Shown here: positions 1 through 8,470 of the stretch, piece after piece | Numbering within the stretch: the first letter of the stretch is position 1 | Layout: each line of letters opens with the position of its first letter | Source: Sandaracinus amylolyticus | Lineage (GTDB): Bacteria > Myxococcota_A > Polyangia > Polyangiales > Sandaracinaceae | DNA: 64,000 bases | Assembly: GCF_000737325.1 (NCBI RefSeq) | Contig: NZ_CP011125.1 | Location: 1,240,001 to 1,304,000, forward strand | Reading direction: 5' to 3' | Made by a program: the position numbers and the translations under genes | Notes under the pieces: generated by a model | What the model saw: the letters and a program-made list of their open reading frames with translations, nothing else | Told to the model about the DNA's origin: nothing | The model's database searches: none

Positions 1-315
1 CGCGACGGGGAAGAGCGACCAGCGCTGCGTGGTGTGCGTGAGCTCGAACCAGCGTCGCAGCGGATCGCGCGCGCGATCGTGCACCACCGTCAGCTCGCTG
101 CTGATCTCGACCACGCGGGTGCGCAGCGTCGTCTCGTCGACGTCCATGCCCGCGCCGCGGAGGATGCGCGTCCACCGCTCGAGCTCGCGACGGCCGACCG
201 GCCGCGAGAGCTGGGTGGAGTCGACGCGCGGCACCGGCAGACCCTCGATGCAGCTCCCCACGAGCGCGAAGAGGATGAGCGCTGCGCGCACGTGCGCCCG
301 GACACCGAAGACCAT
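1..315 (-). CDS. Uncharacterised membrane protein, N-terminal fragment (runs off left edge)
   Basis: An open reading frame starts with ATG at 315 and stays open to base 1, giving the first 105 residues. It opens with a hydrophobic segment (residues about 9-22, around [11 protein letters not shown]), then a soluble helical stretch, and near the edge the motif [15 protein letters not shown]. This Trp/Phe-rich end recalls the QSWRMF-type motif in uncharacterised bacterial membrane proteins of the HTTM-like kind, but that link is only an impression. The VGSC sequence could be read as a lipobox, although the following residues look more like a loop after a first membrane helix. It is divergent from pyrD with 58 bases between the starts. 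No function is assigned. Confidence 0.55.
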   Translation of the reverse strand, partial: MVFGVRAHVRAALILFALVGSCIEGLPVPRVDSTQLSRPVGRRELERWTRILRGAGMDVDETTLRTRVVEISSELTVVHDRARDPLRRWFELTHTTQRWSLFPVA

Positions 316-373
316 CGCGGCCGAGAGCGTACTTCGACGGCACGCCGCGCTCGATCCATCTTCGCCGCCGCCG

Positions 374-1495
374 ATGCTCTACCGCTGGTTCTTGAGGCCG
401 CTCCTCTTCCTCTTGCCCGCCGAGACCGCGCATCACCTCGCGTTCGGCGCGCTGCGCTTCGCGACTGCGATCCCGGGCGTCACCGCGGTGCTGCGCGCGC
501 TCTTCCGCCCGCGCGATCCCGCGCTGCGCGTGGACGCGCTCGGCCTGACGTTCGACGCGCCGGTCGGGCTCGCCGCGGGCTTCGACAAGAACGCCGAGGG
601 CCACGACGCGCTGCTCGCGATCGGGTTCGGCTTCGTCGAGATCGGCACCGTGACCGCGCAGGCGCAGCCCGGGAACCCGAAGCCGCGCATGTTCCGGCTC
701 TCCGCGGATCGCGGGCTGATCAACCGCCTCGGCTTCAACAACCGCGGGGCCGAGGACGCGGAGCGACGCCTCGCGAAGCGCGCCCGCGCGCGCGGCATCG
801 TCGGCGTGAACGTCGGCAAGACGAAGATCGTCACCGAGGACGCCGCGATCGCCGACTACGAAGCGTCCACCGCGCGCCTCGCGCCGCTCGCCGACTACGT
901 CGTCGTCAACGTCAGCTCGCCGAACACGCCCGGGCTGCGCGATCTCCAGGCGGTCGAGAAGCTGCGCCCGCTCCTCGCGGCGGTGCAGCGCACGATCGAG
1001 CGCACGTGCGCCGACCGGCGCCCCGCGCTGCTCGTGAAGATCGCGCCCGACCTCTCCGACGACGACGTCGACGCGGTCGCGGACCTCGCGCTCGAGCTCG
1101 GCCTCGCGGGCATCGTCGCGACGAACACGACGATCCGCCGCGACGGCCTGCGCACCCCCGACGACGTCGTGAAGCAGATCGGCGCCGGAGGCCTCAGCGG
1201 CGCACCGCTCCACGATCGCTCGCTCGCGGTGCTCCGTCGCCTGCGCGCGCGCGTCGGAGATCGCCTCGTGCTCGTCTCGGTCGGCGGCATCGAGACCGCC
1301 GAGCAGGCGTGGCAGCGAATCCGCGCCGGCGCGACGCTCGTCCAGCTCTACACCGGCTTCATCTACGGCGGCCCCACGCTCCCGAGCCGCATCGCGCGCG
1401 ACCTGCTCACGCTCGCGAAGCGCGACGGCTTCACGAGAGTGAGCGACGCGATCGGCGCCGACGCGCGCGCGACGCCCGACGCTCACCCCCGATAG
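374..1495 (+). CDS. pyrD: Dihydroorotate dehydrogenase (quinone), class 2
   Basis: Oxidises dihydroorotate to orotate with FMN and passes electrons to the membrane quinone pool, the fourth step of de novo pyrimidine synthesis. The ATG at 374 gives 373 residues, normal for class 2. The N-terminus ([14 protein letters not shown]) matches the amphipathic quinone/membrane region of class 2 enzymes. Visible motifs are [13 protein letters not shown], the INRLGFNN stretch, [23 protein letters not shown] (class 2 catalytic serine region, residues about 181-182), [19 protein letters not shown] and VSVGGI...[11 protein letters not shown] for the phosphate of FMN. The frame is open further upstream to base 29, but that part is arginine-rich shadow sequence and lies over the divergent gene. 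Other pyr genes are not adjacent. Confidence 0.95.
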   Translation: MLYRWFLRPLLFLLPAETAHHLAFGALRFATAIPGVTAVLRALFRPRDPALRVDALGLTFDAPVGLAAGFDKNAEGHDALLAIGFGFVEIGTVTAQAQPGNPKPRMFRLSADRGLINRLGFNNRGAEDAERRLAKRARARGIVGVNVGKTKIVTEDAAIADYEASTARLAPLADYVVVNVSSPNTPGLRDLQAVEKLRPLLAAVQRTIERTCADRRPALLVKIAPDLSDDDVDAVADLALELGLAGIVATNTTIRRDGLRTPDDVVKQIGAGGLSGAPLHDRSLAVLRRLRARVGDRLVLVSVGGIETAEQAWQRIRAGATLVQLYTGFIYGGPTLPSRIARDLLTLAKRDGFTRVSDAIGADARATPDAHPR

Positions 1496-1522
1496 TCGAA
1501 TCGTCTACGCGGACGCGCTGAC

Positions 1523-1568
1523 ACAGCCGAACCGGCTGTCATCGCGCGCTCTGATGGACGAATCGTCC
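1523..1568. terminator. Hairpins between convergent pyrD and corA
   Basis: Two short perfect inverted repeats lie in the 83-base gap between the two stop codons: a 7-bp stem with an AAC loop at 1523-1539 (ACAGCCG/CGGCTGT), and GGACG-AAT-CGTCC at 1556-1568. Neither has a T-tract, so a bidirectional terminator role is inferred from position only. Confidence 0.35.
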
Positions 1569-1578
1569 GTCGCGCGGC

Positions 1579-2559
1579 TCACAGCCACTTCTTCCTCTTG
1601 AAGTACGTGAAGAATCCGACGGCCGTCACCAACATCGCAGTCCACGCGCCGTAGTACCCCCAGCGCATGTGGAGCTCCGGCATGTTCTCGAAGTTCATGC
1701 CGTAGACGCCCGCGATGAACGTCAGGGGCAGCATGATCGTCGAGATCAAGGTCAGCACCTTCATGATCTCGTTCAGCTTGTGCCCCTGCATGCTGAGATA
1801 GACCTCCATCGACGAGCTCACGATGTCGCGGAAGCTGTCGTTGAGGTCCACCACGCGCACGAAGTTGTCGTAGGCGTCGCGGAAGAAGGGCCGCACGTCC
1901 TCGGGGATGATCTCCATCTCGCGATCCCCGCGCGACAGACGATTGAGCACCTCGCGCTGGTGCAGGCCCACCCGCCGCAGGCGCTGCAGCTTGTGCTTGA
2001 GGTCCATGATCTGCTGCAGGAGATGCGGCCCCGGATCTTTCATGATCGAGGTCTCGAGCGCGTCGATCTCGTGATCGAGCTTCTCCATCAGCGGCAGGTA
2101 TCGCTCGCTGAGCACGTCGGCGATCAGGTACGCGACGTACGCGGTGCCCTTGCGCATGAGCTCGGGCTTCTTCCGGACCTGCGTCCACGCGTTCTCGACG
2201 GACGCGATCAGCTTGCTGTGGCTCGTCAGCAGGAAGTTCCGCCCGAGCATCACGTCGAGATCGCCGATCGGCAGCTCGTGCGACTTCTCCCAGCCGGTCA
2301 AGAGCGCGTGGAAGACGATGTAGAGGTAGCCGTCGAACCGCTCGAGCTTCGGCGTCGGCGCGTCGGCGAGCATGTCCTCGACGACCATCGGGTGGAACTT
2401 GAAGATCCCCTCGAGGATGCGCCGGTCGCTCTCGCCGCAGTCGAGCATGTCGACCCAGACGAGCGTCGTCGGATCGGCGAGCAGCGCAGGCAGCTCGTCG
2501 ATCGTGGCGTCGACCGGCGCGGAGTCGGTCGTGCGGAGCGCGAGGATGCGAGTCGTCAC
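1579..2559 (-). CDS. corA: CorA-type magnesium/divalent cation channel
   Basis: Inner-membrane pentameric channel for Mg2+ (sometimes Co2+ or Ni2+). The product has 326 residues, close to the family norm. The long N-terminal part is the cytoplasmic alpha/beta domain and the helical stalk. The diagnostic GMN signature is at residues 287-289 (YGMNFENMPEL) at the end of the first membrane helix (around TLISTIMLPLTFIAGV). A second helix follows (AWTAMLVTAVGFFTYF), and the tail KRKKWL is the basic cytoplasmic end expected for CorA. It stands alone and is convergent with pyrD. No M-box riboswitch was recognised upstream; only 42 bases separate it from the next gene, which reads in the same direction. 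Confidence 0.95.
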   Translation of the reverse strand: MTTRILALRTTDSAPVDATIDELPALLADPTTLVWVDMLDCGESDRRILEGIFKFHPMVVEDMLADAPTPKLERFDGYLYIVFHALLTGWEKSHELPIGDLDVMLGRNFLLTSHSKLIASVENAWTQVRKKPELMRKGTAYVAYLIADVLSERYLPLMEKLDHEIDALETSIMKDPGPHLLQQIMDLKHKLQRLRRVGLHQREVLNRLSRGDREMEIIPEDVRPFFRDAYDNFVRVVDLNDSFRDIVSSSMEVYLSMQGHKLNEIMKVLTLISTIMLPLTFIAGVYGMNFENMPELHMRWGYYGAWTAMLVTAVGFFTYFKRKKWL

Positions 2560-2601
2560 GGCGCACGATTGTACTCTCGTGCGCCCGACGACGTGTGTGG
2601 G

Positions 2602-4146
2602 TCATGGAACGAGAACGCCCACCATCAGGTAGCCCCAGTGCATCGGATCCGGGTGACCGAGGCTCGCGGCGCCGCCGCCCGGGATGAACGCGCCGTAGCC
2701 GCCCCAGATCGCGAGGTGATCGATCGGCGTCCACCGCGCCTCGACGTCGACCTCCACGCCCGCGAACTCGTCGGTGTTCATCGGATTGCGCCCGACCACC
2801 GCGCCGCCCGCGTTCGTCCATCGCGCGCCGGGCTCGACGAAGCGATAGACGCGCCCCGCGGCCCACACGCTCAGCTGACGATCGATGGGAGTCAGCCCGA
2901 AGCGCGCGAATCCGTGCGTCTGATTTCGCAGCCCGAAGAGATCGAGGAGGCCATAGATGAGGTGATTGGTCGGGAAGAAGTTGTCGAATTCGTTCCACGT
3001 CCCATCGGCGCTCTCACCGGTCCCGAAGCTCCCGCCGACTCCGATCTCCGGGCTCCAGGGCGCATCGAGCTTGTAGTGCGCCTCGCCGATCATGCCCGCT
3101 GCGAGGAAGTCGTCGTCCCCGACGCGGCCCGCCTCGAGCACGAGCTCCACCTCGTAGCGCAATCGACGCTCGACGTTGCCACTCGCGCGCAGCGAGAACG
3201 CGCCGATGTCGCGATGTCGATCGAGCCACTGCCCGGCCGCCATCATGTCGGTGCCCGCGGGGGCCTCGGTCGGCCCGTCGTGGCGATAGAGCGCATATCC
3301 GCCGAGCCGGAGCGCCTCTCCGGGCGACCACTCCGCCGCGATGCCGCCCGCATAGTCACCCTCGCTCGAGCGCGGCGTTCCATCGGGCCAATTCAGCGTG
3401 CGCGGCGTGCGCACCACGGCGCCGAATCCGTCGAGCGAGAATTCACCCTGCTGCGTGTGCACGCGGAGCGCGTCGAAGCTGCGCGCCGCAGAGGCCCAGT
3501 TGAGCGAGCCGATCAGTCGTCCACTGCCGTAGTCGATCTCCTGACGTCCGGCGCGCGCATAGCTGCTGCCGTCTCCGATCTCGAAGAAGCCCTGATGGAT
3601 GCCAGTCGAGCCTCCGCTCTGCGCGCCCGGCGTCACACCGAAGTCGCGCGCGTCCTGCACCTGCACGAAGGCACGCAGCAGCTCCCAGCGCGCGTCCATC
3701 CCGATGCGCGCGCGGAACGTGACGATCCCTTGATCCGCCTCGCCCACGTACGCGCCGGTGCGCAGCTCGCCGCGCGCGCGCGCCTCGAGCGAAGGGCGCC
3801 ACTCGATGCCCGCGAGCTCGAACCCCCACGGCACCGACGGCGGCGTGGACGCGGCGGGCGTCGCGACGACCGCGGGCGCGGCCGCCGGCATGATCGGCGC
3901 AGCCTCGACCGGTGCGCTCTGCGCCTCGGGCGCGGGCGCGCTCTCGGGAGGAGGCACGTCGGGCGCCGGCGCGACCTCGGGATCCGAGACGGGCGTGATC
4001 GCCTCTTCGATCGGCCTCGGCTCCGCGGGCGCGCTGCTCTGCGCGAGCGCGACCTCGGCGTGCCCGAGCGCGATGCCGATCACGGCGATCGCCGAGCGCG
4101 CCGCCGCGAGCGAGTGTGAGCGTTTCGAACGTTGGACAAGACGCAT
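2602..4146 (-). CDS. Outer-membrane porin-like barrel, alginate-export family type
   Basis: A 514-residue exported protein. The signal peptide ends near AEVALAQ (about residue 35) and is followed by a Pro/Ala-rich linker of some 75 residues. The rest is a beta-barrel with alternating aromatic strands. Segments such as FVQVQDARDFGV, a GFFEIGDG strand, ARAGRQEIDYGSGRLIG and FDALRVHTQQGEFSLDGF match the pattern of AlgE/alginate-export-like porins, where the GRQE...GRLIGS stretch is typical. The family exports alginate in pseudomonads, but in other phyla its substrates are mostly unknown and no alginate genes are nearby. It lies between corA and the nitrate-type ABC operon, both on the same strand, and no coupling is visible. 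Confidence 0.75.
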   Translation of the reverse strand: MRLVQRSKRSHSLAAARSAIAVIGIALGHAEVALAQSSAPAEPRPIEEAITPVSDPEVAPAPDVPPPESAPAPEAQSAPVEAAPIMPAAAPAVVATPAASTPPSVPWGFELAGIEWRPSLEARARGELRTGAYVGEADQGIVTFRARIGMDARWELLRAFVQVQDARDFGVTPGAQSGGSTGIHQGFFEIGDGSSYARAGRQEIDYGSGRLIGSLNWASAARSFDALRVHTQQGEFSLDGFGAVVRTPRTLNWPDGTPRSSEGDYAGGIAAEWSPGEALRLGGYALYRHDGPTEAPAGTDMMAAGQWLDRHRDIGAFSLRASGNVERRLRYEVELVLEAGRVGDDDFLAAGMIGEAHYKLDAPWSPEIGVGGSFGTGESADGTWNEFDNFFPTNHLIYGLLDLFGLRNQTHGFARFGLTPIDRQLSVWAAGRVYRFVEPGARWTNAGGAVVGRNPMNTDEFAGVEVDVEARWTPIDHLAIWGGYGAFIPGGGAASLGHPDPMHWGYLMVGVLVP

Positions 4147-4221
4147 GACGACCCCCGTGGACCGGCTCGAGATCGCCGGTGCGCGCAGTTGGAATCCAAG
4201 GCGTGAGCGGGCCTCTCCGCG

Positions 4222-4237
4222 CGACGCGTGCGCGTCG
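4222..4237 (-). terminator. Possible terminator after the ABC transporter operon
   Basis: A 7-bp perfect stem CGACGCG/CGCGTCG with a 2-base loop lies about 50 bases beyond the stop codon of the last transporter gene on the minus strand. There is no T-tract, so the call is weak and positional. Confidence 0.3.
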
Positions 4238-4288
4238 TCGGCTCGGCGTTTCGATCGGTGGTGACCGCGGCGTCGGCGGTGATCGCGA

Positions 4289-5170
4289 CTAAGGTGCGCT
4301 GCCGCTGATCGTCGCTTCGGCTTTCGAGGACGGCTCGGCGAGCGAGAGCGACTCGAGCTCGTCGCGCTCTTCGTCGGTCGGTGCTGCGTGATGACCGGCG
4401 CGCTCCTCGAGGAAGCCGATCACACGCTCGCGCATCGCGTCGAAGCGCGCGTCCTCGACGAGCATCCGCCGGTTCCGCGGGCGCTCGAGCGCGACCTCGA
4501 GGATCTCGCCCACGTGCGCGTGGGGGCCCGAGGTCATCATCACCACACGATCCGAGAGCAGCAGCGCCTCGTCGACGTCGTGGGTGACCATCAGCGCGGT
4601 GATGCGGTGCTCGCTCCAGAGCGAGAGCAGCACGTCCTGCAGCTCCATCCTCGTGATCGAGTCGAGCATGCCGAACGGCTCGTCGAGGAGCAGCACGTCG
4701 GGCCTGCACGCGAACGCGCGCGCGAGGCCCACGCGCTGGCGCATGCCCATCGAGAGCTCGGCCGGCTTGCGAGCCGCCGCGTCGTCGAGCCCGACGAGCT
4801 CGAGGTAGTGCATCGCGGATGCGCGCTGCTGCGCGCGCGTCGCGCTCGGCATCACCTGCTCGACCGCGAGCAGCACGTTCTGCAGCGCGGTCATCCAGGG
4901 CAGCAGGCACGCCGACTGGAACACCATGCCGCGATCGGGCCCGGGGTCCTTCACCGCGCGTCCGCCGAGCACGATCGAGCCGACGTCCGGCTTCGTGAGC
5001 CCCGCGACCATCGAGAGCACGGTCGACTTCCCGCATCCCGAGTGACCGATCAGCGCGACGAGCTCGCGCGCCTCGACCTCGAGATCGAAGCCGTCGACGA
5101 CGCGCTGTCGCCCGGAGGGACCATCGAAGCTCTTCGCGATGCCCGAGAGCACCAGGTGACGCGCGCTCAT
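4289..5170 (-). CDS. nrtD: Nitrate-type ABC transporter ATPase (NrtD-like)
   Basis: ATP-hydrolysing subunit of an inner-membrane anion importer; 293 residues from the ATG at 5170. Walker A is GHSGCGKST, the Q-loop is in [10 protein letters not shown], the signature is LSMGMRQRV, Walker B is [12 protein letters not shown], and the H-loop is [24 protein letters not shown]. The [14 protein letters not shown] and MMTSGP wording is characteristic of NrtD/NasD-type ATPases for nitrate or nitrite, which is the best argument for the substrate. The start overlaps the stop of the upstream ATPase gene by 4 bases (ATGA), so the two are translationally coupled. The tail after residue 260 is acidic and serine-rich. 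An alkanesulfonate or cyanate role cannot be excluded. Confidence 0.8.
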   Translation of the reverse strand: MSARHLVLSGIAKSFDGPSGRQRVVDGFDLEVEARELVALIGHSGCGKSTVLSMVAGLTKPDVGSIVLGGRAVKDPGPDRGMVFQSACLLPWMTALQNVLLAVEQVMPSATRAQQRASAMHYLELVGLDDAAARKPAELSMGMRQRVGLARAFACRPDVLLLDEPFGMLDSITRMELQDVLLSLWSEHRITALMVTHDVDEALLLSDRVVMMTSGPHAHVGEILEVALERPRNRRMLVEDARFDAMRERVIGFLEERAGHHAAPTDEERDELESLSLAEPSSKAEATISGSAP

Positions 5171-5988
5171 CGTGCGACCTCCGCCGTCGCGCCTGCGACG
5201 CGACGCTTCGCGCGCGGCGAGCTCGCGAGCAGGTGCTCGCCGATCGCAGCGCGCGTCTCCTTGTAGGTGTGATCGTGCTGCAGCGCGCGCTTGTCGCGCG
5301 GTCGCGGCAGCTCGACGCGGAACGAGGGGCCGAGCGTCGCGCGCGGTCCCGCGCCGAGCGGCACGATGCGATCCGCGAGCAGCAGCGCCTCGTCGACGTC
5401 GTTCGTGATCAGCAGGATCGTCTTTCCGCTGCGCACGCAGATGCGCTCGAGCTCGCCCTGCAGCTTCCCGCGCGTGAGCGCGTCGAGCGCCGAGAGCGGC
5501 TCGTCCAGGATCAGGAGCTCGGGCTCCATCGCGAGCGCGCGCGCGACTGCCACGCGCTGGCGCATGCCGCCCGAGAGCTGTCCCGGCGTCTTGTCGCGCG
5601 CCGGCGCGAGGCCGACCATCGCGACGTAGCGATCCGCGTGCTGCGCGTGCTTCGTGCGATCCCACGCGGGGAACGCGGCCTCGACGGCGAGCAGCACGTT
5701 CTCGTGCACGCTGAGCCAGGGCAGCAGTGAATAGCTCTGGAACACCACGCCGCGATCGGTGCCCGGGCCGGTCACCGGCGCGCCGGCGAATCGCACCGTG
5801 CCCGTGTCGGGCGCCAGCAATCCCGCGATCAGCGAGACCAGCGTGGTCTTCCCGGCACCCGAATAGCCGACGATCGCGACGAGCTCACCGCGCTCGATCG
5901 TGAGGTCGATTCCGTGCAGCACCTCGACGCGCGAGCCGCCGCTCGCGAATCCCTTCGACACACCGCGCAGCGCGACGAGCGGCTCCAC
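5167..5988 (-). CDS. nrtC: Nitrate/sulfonate-type ABC transporter ATPase (NrtC-like, no binding-protein tail)
   Basis: Second ATPase of the same operon, 273 residues. Walker A is GYSGAGKTT, the signature is LSGGMRQRV, Walker B is [16 protein letters not shown], and the H-loop region is [16 protein letters not shown]. The histidine usual in the H-loop (THD) is replaced by Asn (TND), whereas its partner keeps THD. This hints at asymmetric catalytic sites if the two form a heterodimer. Cyanobacterial NrtC carries an extra C-terminal binding-protein domain; this one ends after a short basic tail. The start is 1 base beyond the stop of the permease gene, and its stop overlaps the next ATPase. Confidence 0.8.
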   Translation of the reverse strand: MEPLVALRGVSKGFASGGSRVEVLHGIDLTIERGELVAIVGYSGAGKTTLVSLIAGLLAPDTGTVRFAGAPVTGPGTDRGVVFQSYSLLPWLSVHENVLLAVEAAFPAWDRTKHAQHADRYVAMVGLAPARDKTPGQLSGGMRQRVAVARALAMEPELLILDEPLSALDALTRGKLQGELERICVRSGKTILLITNDVDEALLLADRIVPLGAGPRATLGPSFRVELPRPRDKRALQHDHTYKETRAAIGEHLLASSPRAKRRVAGATAEVAR

Positions 5989-5989
5989 G

Positions 5990-6781
5990 TCAGGCCGCCT
6001 TCACGCGCAGCTCGACCGCCGCCATCAGGCGATCGAGGAGGAAGCCGACGACACCGATCGTCACGATGCACAGAATCAGGTGCTCGTAGACGAGCGAATT
6101 GTACTCCTGCCAGAGGAACCCACCGATGCCGGGCTGTCCGGTGAGCATCTCGCTCGCGACGATCACCAGCCACGCGATGCCGAGCGAGAGTCGGAATCCG
6201 GTGAACATCGCGGGCAGCGCCGCGGGCAACAGGATCTTGAAGAGCGTCTTGGTGCGCGAGAGCTTCAGCACGCGCGCGACGTTGAGGTAGTCCTGGGGGA
6301 TCGCGCGGATGCCGAACGCGGTGTTCATCACCGTCGGCCACATCGAGCACATCGCGATCGCGAACGTGCCCGCGGGCTCCGGCTGTTGGAAGAGCACGAG
6401 GCCGAGCGGCAGCCACGCGAGCGGCGACACCGGGCGCAGCACCTGCACGACCGGGTCGAACGCCTTCTGCGCGGTGCGCGAGAGACCGAGCAGCAGCCCG
6501 AGCGGCACCGCGAAGACGAGCCCGAGGAGATAGCCCTTCCCGACTCGGATGAGCGAGTACCACGTGAAGCGCAGGATTCCCTGATCGAGCTCGCCACGCT
6601 TGGCGAACGGCTCGAGCACGTACAGGCGGCTCGCCTCCCACGTCTCCATCGGACTGGGCAGGAGGTCCGTGACGAACGTGCTGATCAGACCCCAGACGCC
6701 GAGCACCACGAAGATTCCGACCACCGGGAGCAACAACGACTCGAGTCGATCGCGACTCATCACCTTGCGGACGAGCTCCAT
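5990..6781 (-). CDS. nrtB: ABC transporter permease, NrtB/SsuC type
   Basis: Inner-membrane permease of the BPD-transporter family, 263 residues with about six hydrophobic helices. The first is around [18 protein letters not shown], and the last around [19 protein letters not shown]. The cytoplasmic coupling (EAA) loop is visible around [27 protein letters not shown], with the conserved Gly and the following [12 protein letters not shown] typical of NrtB/SsuC/TauC permeases. [14 protein letters not shown] is also typical. It lies 27 bases downstream of the binding-protein gene and 1 base upstream of the first ATPase gene, so it belongs to one transcript. Confidence 0.85.
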   Translation of the reverse strand: MELVRKVMSRDRLESLLLPVVGIFVVLGVWGLISTFVTDLLPSPMETWEASRLYVLEPFAKRGELDQGILRFTWYSLIRVGKGYLLGLVFAVPLGLLLGLSRTAQKAFDPVVQVLRPVSPLAWLPLGLVLFQQPEPAGTFAIAMCSMWPTVMNTAFGIRAIPQDYLNVARVLKLSRTKTLFKILLPAALPAMFTGFRLSLGIAWLVIVASEMLTGQPGIGGFLWQEYNSLVYEHLILCIVTIGVVGFLLDRLMAAVELRVKAA

Positions 6782-6808
6782 CAGCGCCTCCTCTGTCGAG
6801 CGTTGGAA

Positions 6809-8185
6809 TCAGCCTGCGAGCGCGTGGACCGGGAACGACGTCGCGTAGCCCTCGGGATCGGCCGGATCGAAGACGTTGCCGTCGAAGAACGTCTCCGGAC
6901 GCACGTCGGGCTCGGGCACCGCCACGCCGAGCTCGCGCATCGCCTCGGCGTAGAGGTCCATCCGCATCACGCGGCGTGCGACACCGTCGTAGTCGGGGCG
7001 CCCCTGCACCAGTCCCCAGCGCCGGAATTGGCTGAGGAACCACGAGGCGTATTTGGCCTGCGGCGCGTTGCAGCCACGCTGACTGAAGATCATGTAGCTC
7101 GGATCTTCGAGCGTGCGCCCATCGCCGTAGTCGTAGTGGCCCTGCAGTCGCCCGAGGATGAGCTCGGGCGCGCAATTGATGTACGTGGTCTGCGAGACGA
7201 TGCGTGCCTGTTCGGGACGGTTCGCGAGGTCGTCCAGCCACACGCTCGCTTCGTGGATCGCCTTGAGGATCGCCTTCACCGTCCGCGGGTTCTGCTCGGC
7301 GAAGTCCTCGCGGAACGCGAGCACCTTCTCCGGGTGATCGCGCCACATCTCTTGCGTGGTGATCGCGGTGTAGCCGATCCCGTCCGCGATGCTGCGCGCA
7401 TTCCAGGGCTCTCCGACGCAGAATCCGTGCATGCGTCCGATGCGCATGTTCGCGACCATCTGCGCGGGGGGCACGGTGACGAGCGCGACGTCGCGGTCGG
7501 GATGGATGCCGCCCGACGCCAGGAAATAGCGCATCCACATGGCGTGCGTTCCGGGCGGGAACGTCATCGCGAAGGTCATCGGATTGCCGGCTGCTCTCGC
7601 CTCGTCGACGAGCGGCTTGAGCGCGGCGGCGTCGCCGCGAACGCTGCCCCGGAACGTGTTCGCGAGCGTGATCGCCTGTCCGTTCCGATTGAGGAGCCAC
7701 GGCACGACCATCGGGACCCGGGGCGATCCGCCGATGCCCATCGTCGACGCGAGAGGCATCCCGAGGAGCATGTGAGTCGCCTGGATGTCGCCGTTGGTGA
7801 GCGAGTCGCGGATGGCGGCCCAACTGGCACCCTTCACCACGCTCGACTCGATGCCATACCGTCGGAAGATCCCGCGCTCGTGCGCGATCACGATCGGCGA
7901 GCAGTCGGTGAGCGCGATGATTCCGAAGCGAATCGCGCTCACCTCGGGCGCGCTGGCGCCGCCGGCGGCGGGCGCTGCAGCGGGCGCCGTCGGCGGCGGC
8001 TGTGCCGCGGGATCGCCGTCCGAACAACCGAGCGCACTGCCACCGATCGCCAGCGTCGACGCGGCAGTCGCCGCGACTTTCAGGAACTCGCGGCGTCGCA
8101 GCGCGCGATCTGCGAGCTTGCGCGAGGCACGACGAGACCTTCGGCGCTGCGCCTCGTCGGCGCCGCCGGAACGCGAATCGGACAT
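6809..8185 (-). CDS. nrtA: Nitrate-family ABC transporter substrate-binding lipoprotein, Tat signal
   Basis: Periplasmic binding protein of the CmpA/NrtA family, 458 residues from the ATG at 8185. That start is chosen because an AGGGGG ribosome site lies 9 bases before it; a GTG at 8221 is in frame but has none. The N-terminus has a twin-arginine motif (RRREFLKVAA) and then a lipobox-like SALGC, so the mature protein is probably membrane-anchored. Family features are RFGIIALTDCSPIVIAHERG near the start of the mature domain, the motif HMLLGMPLAST, and WMRYFLASGGIHPDRDV. NrtA-type proteins bind nitrate or nitrite and CmpA binds bicarbonate; nitrate is inferred from the NrtD-type ATPase. It is the first gene of the four-gene operon. 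Confidence 0.82.
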   Translation of the reverse strand: MSDSRSGGADEAQRRRSRRASRKLADRALRRREFLKVAATAASTLAIGGSALGCSDGDPAAQPPPTAPAAAPAAGGASAPEVSAIRFGIIALTDCSPIVIAHERGIFRRYGIESSVVKGASWAAIRDSLTNGDIQATHMLLGMPLASTMGIGGSPRVPMVVPWLLNRNGQAITLANTFRGSVRGDAAALKPLVDEARAAGNPMTFAMTFPPGTHAMWMRYFLASGGIHPDRDVALVTVPPAQMVANMRIGRMHGFCVGEPWNARSIADGIGYTAITTQEMWRDHPEKVLAFREDFAEQNPRTVKAILKAIHEASVWLDDLANRPEQARIVSQTTYINCAPELILGRLQGHYDYGDGRTLEDPSYMIFSQRGCNAPQAKYASWFLSQFRRWGLVQGRPDYDGVARRVMRMDLYAEAMRELGVAVPEPDVRPETFFDGNVFDPADPEGYATSFPVHALAG

Positions 8186-8330
8186 GAGCGAAGTCCCCCT
8201 CGTCGAATGAAGAACGAACACACCCGTCGCCAGGCCGGCGTCGAGCGACTCTCCACGCGCAATCGTTCGTGGAGCTCGCGGCCATCATGGCGAGCGCGCG
8301 TTTCCGGCGTCTTTCCGACGAGCAAAAAGC

Positions 8331-8352
8331 CGACATGATCTAGATCATGTCG
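8331..8352. promoter_or_regulatory. Perfect 22-bp palindrome resembling an FNR/DNR box
   Basis: The sequence is a perfect inverted repeat with half-site CGACATGATCT. Its core ATGAT-CTAG-ATCAT differs from the FNR/DNR consensus TTGAT-N4-ATCAA only at the two outermost bases. It lies 145 bases upstream of the nrtA-like start and 118 bases upstream of the divergent lipoprotein start. Crp/Fnr-family regulators commonly control nitrogen-oxide genes, so a role as operator for the nitrate-type transporter is likely. It could equally bind an unrelated dimeric repressor. It is the only such site seen by eye in the window. Confidence 0.55.
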
Positions 8353-8470
8353 ATAGTCGCGTGGTACGTGTGTGAGTCGCGCTTTGGGACGTGCGCGAGT
8401 GACGAAGTCGCGTCACCCGCGCGCGAGACGCTTCGACGCCACGTCGACCGTTCGCGATAACATCGCTCGT

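Noticed and set aside
8186-8221. GTG at 8221 as start of the nitrate-type binding protein
   Set aside because: It has no ribosome site, whereas the ATG at 8185 has AGGGGG in the right place and leads directly to the Tat motif.
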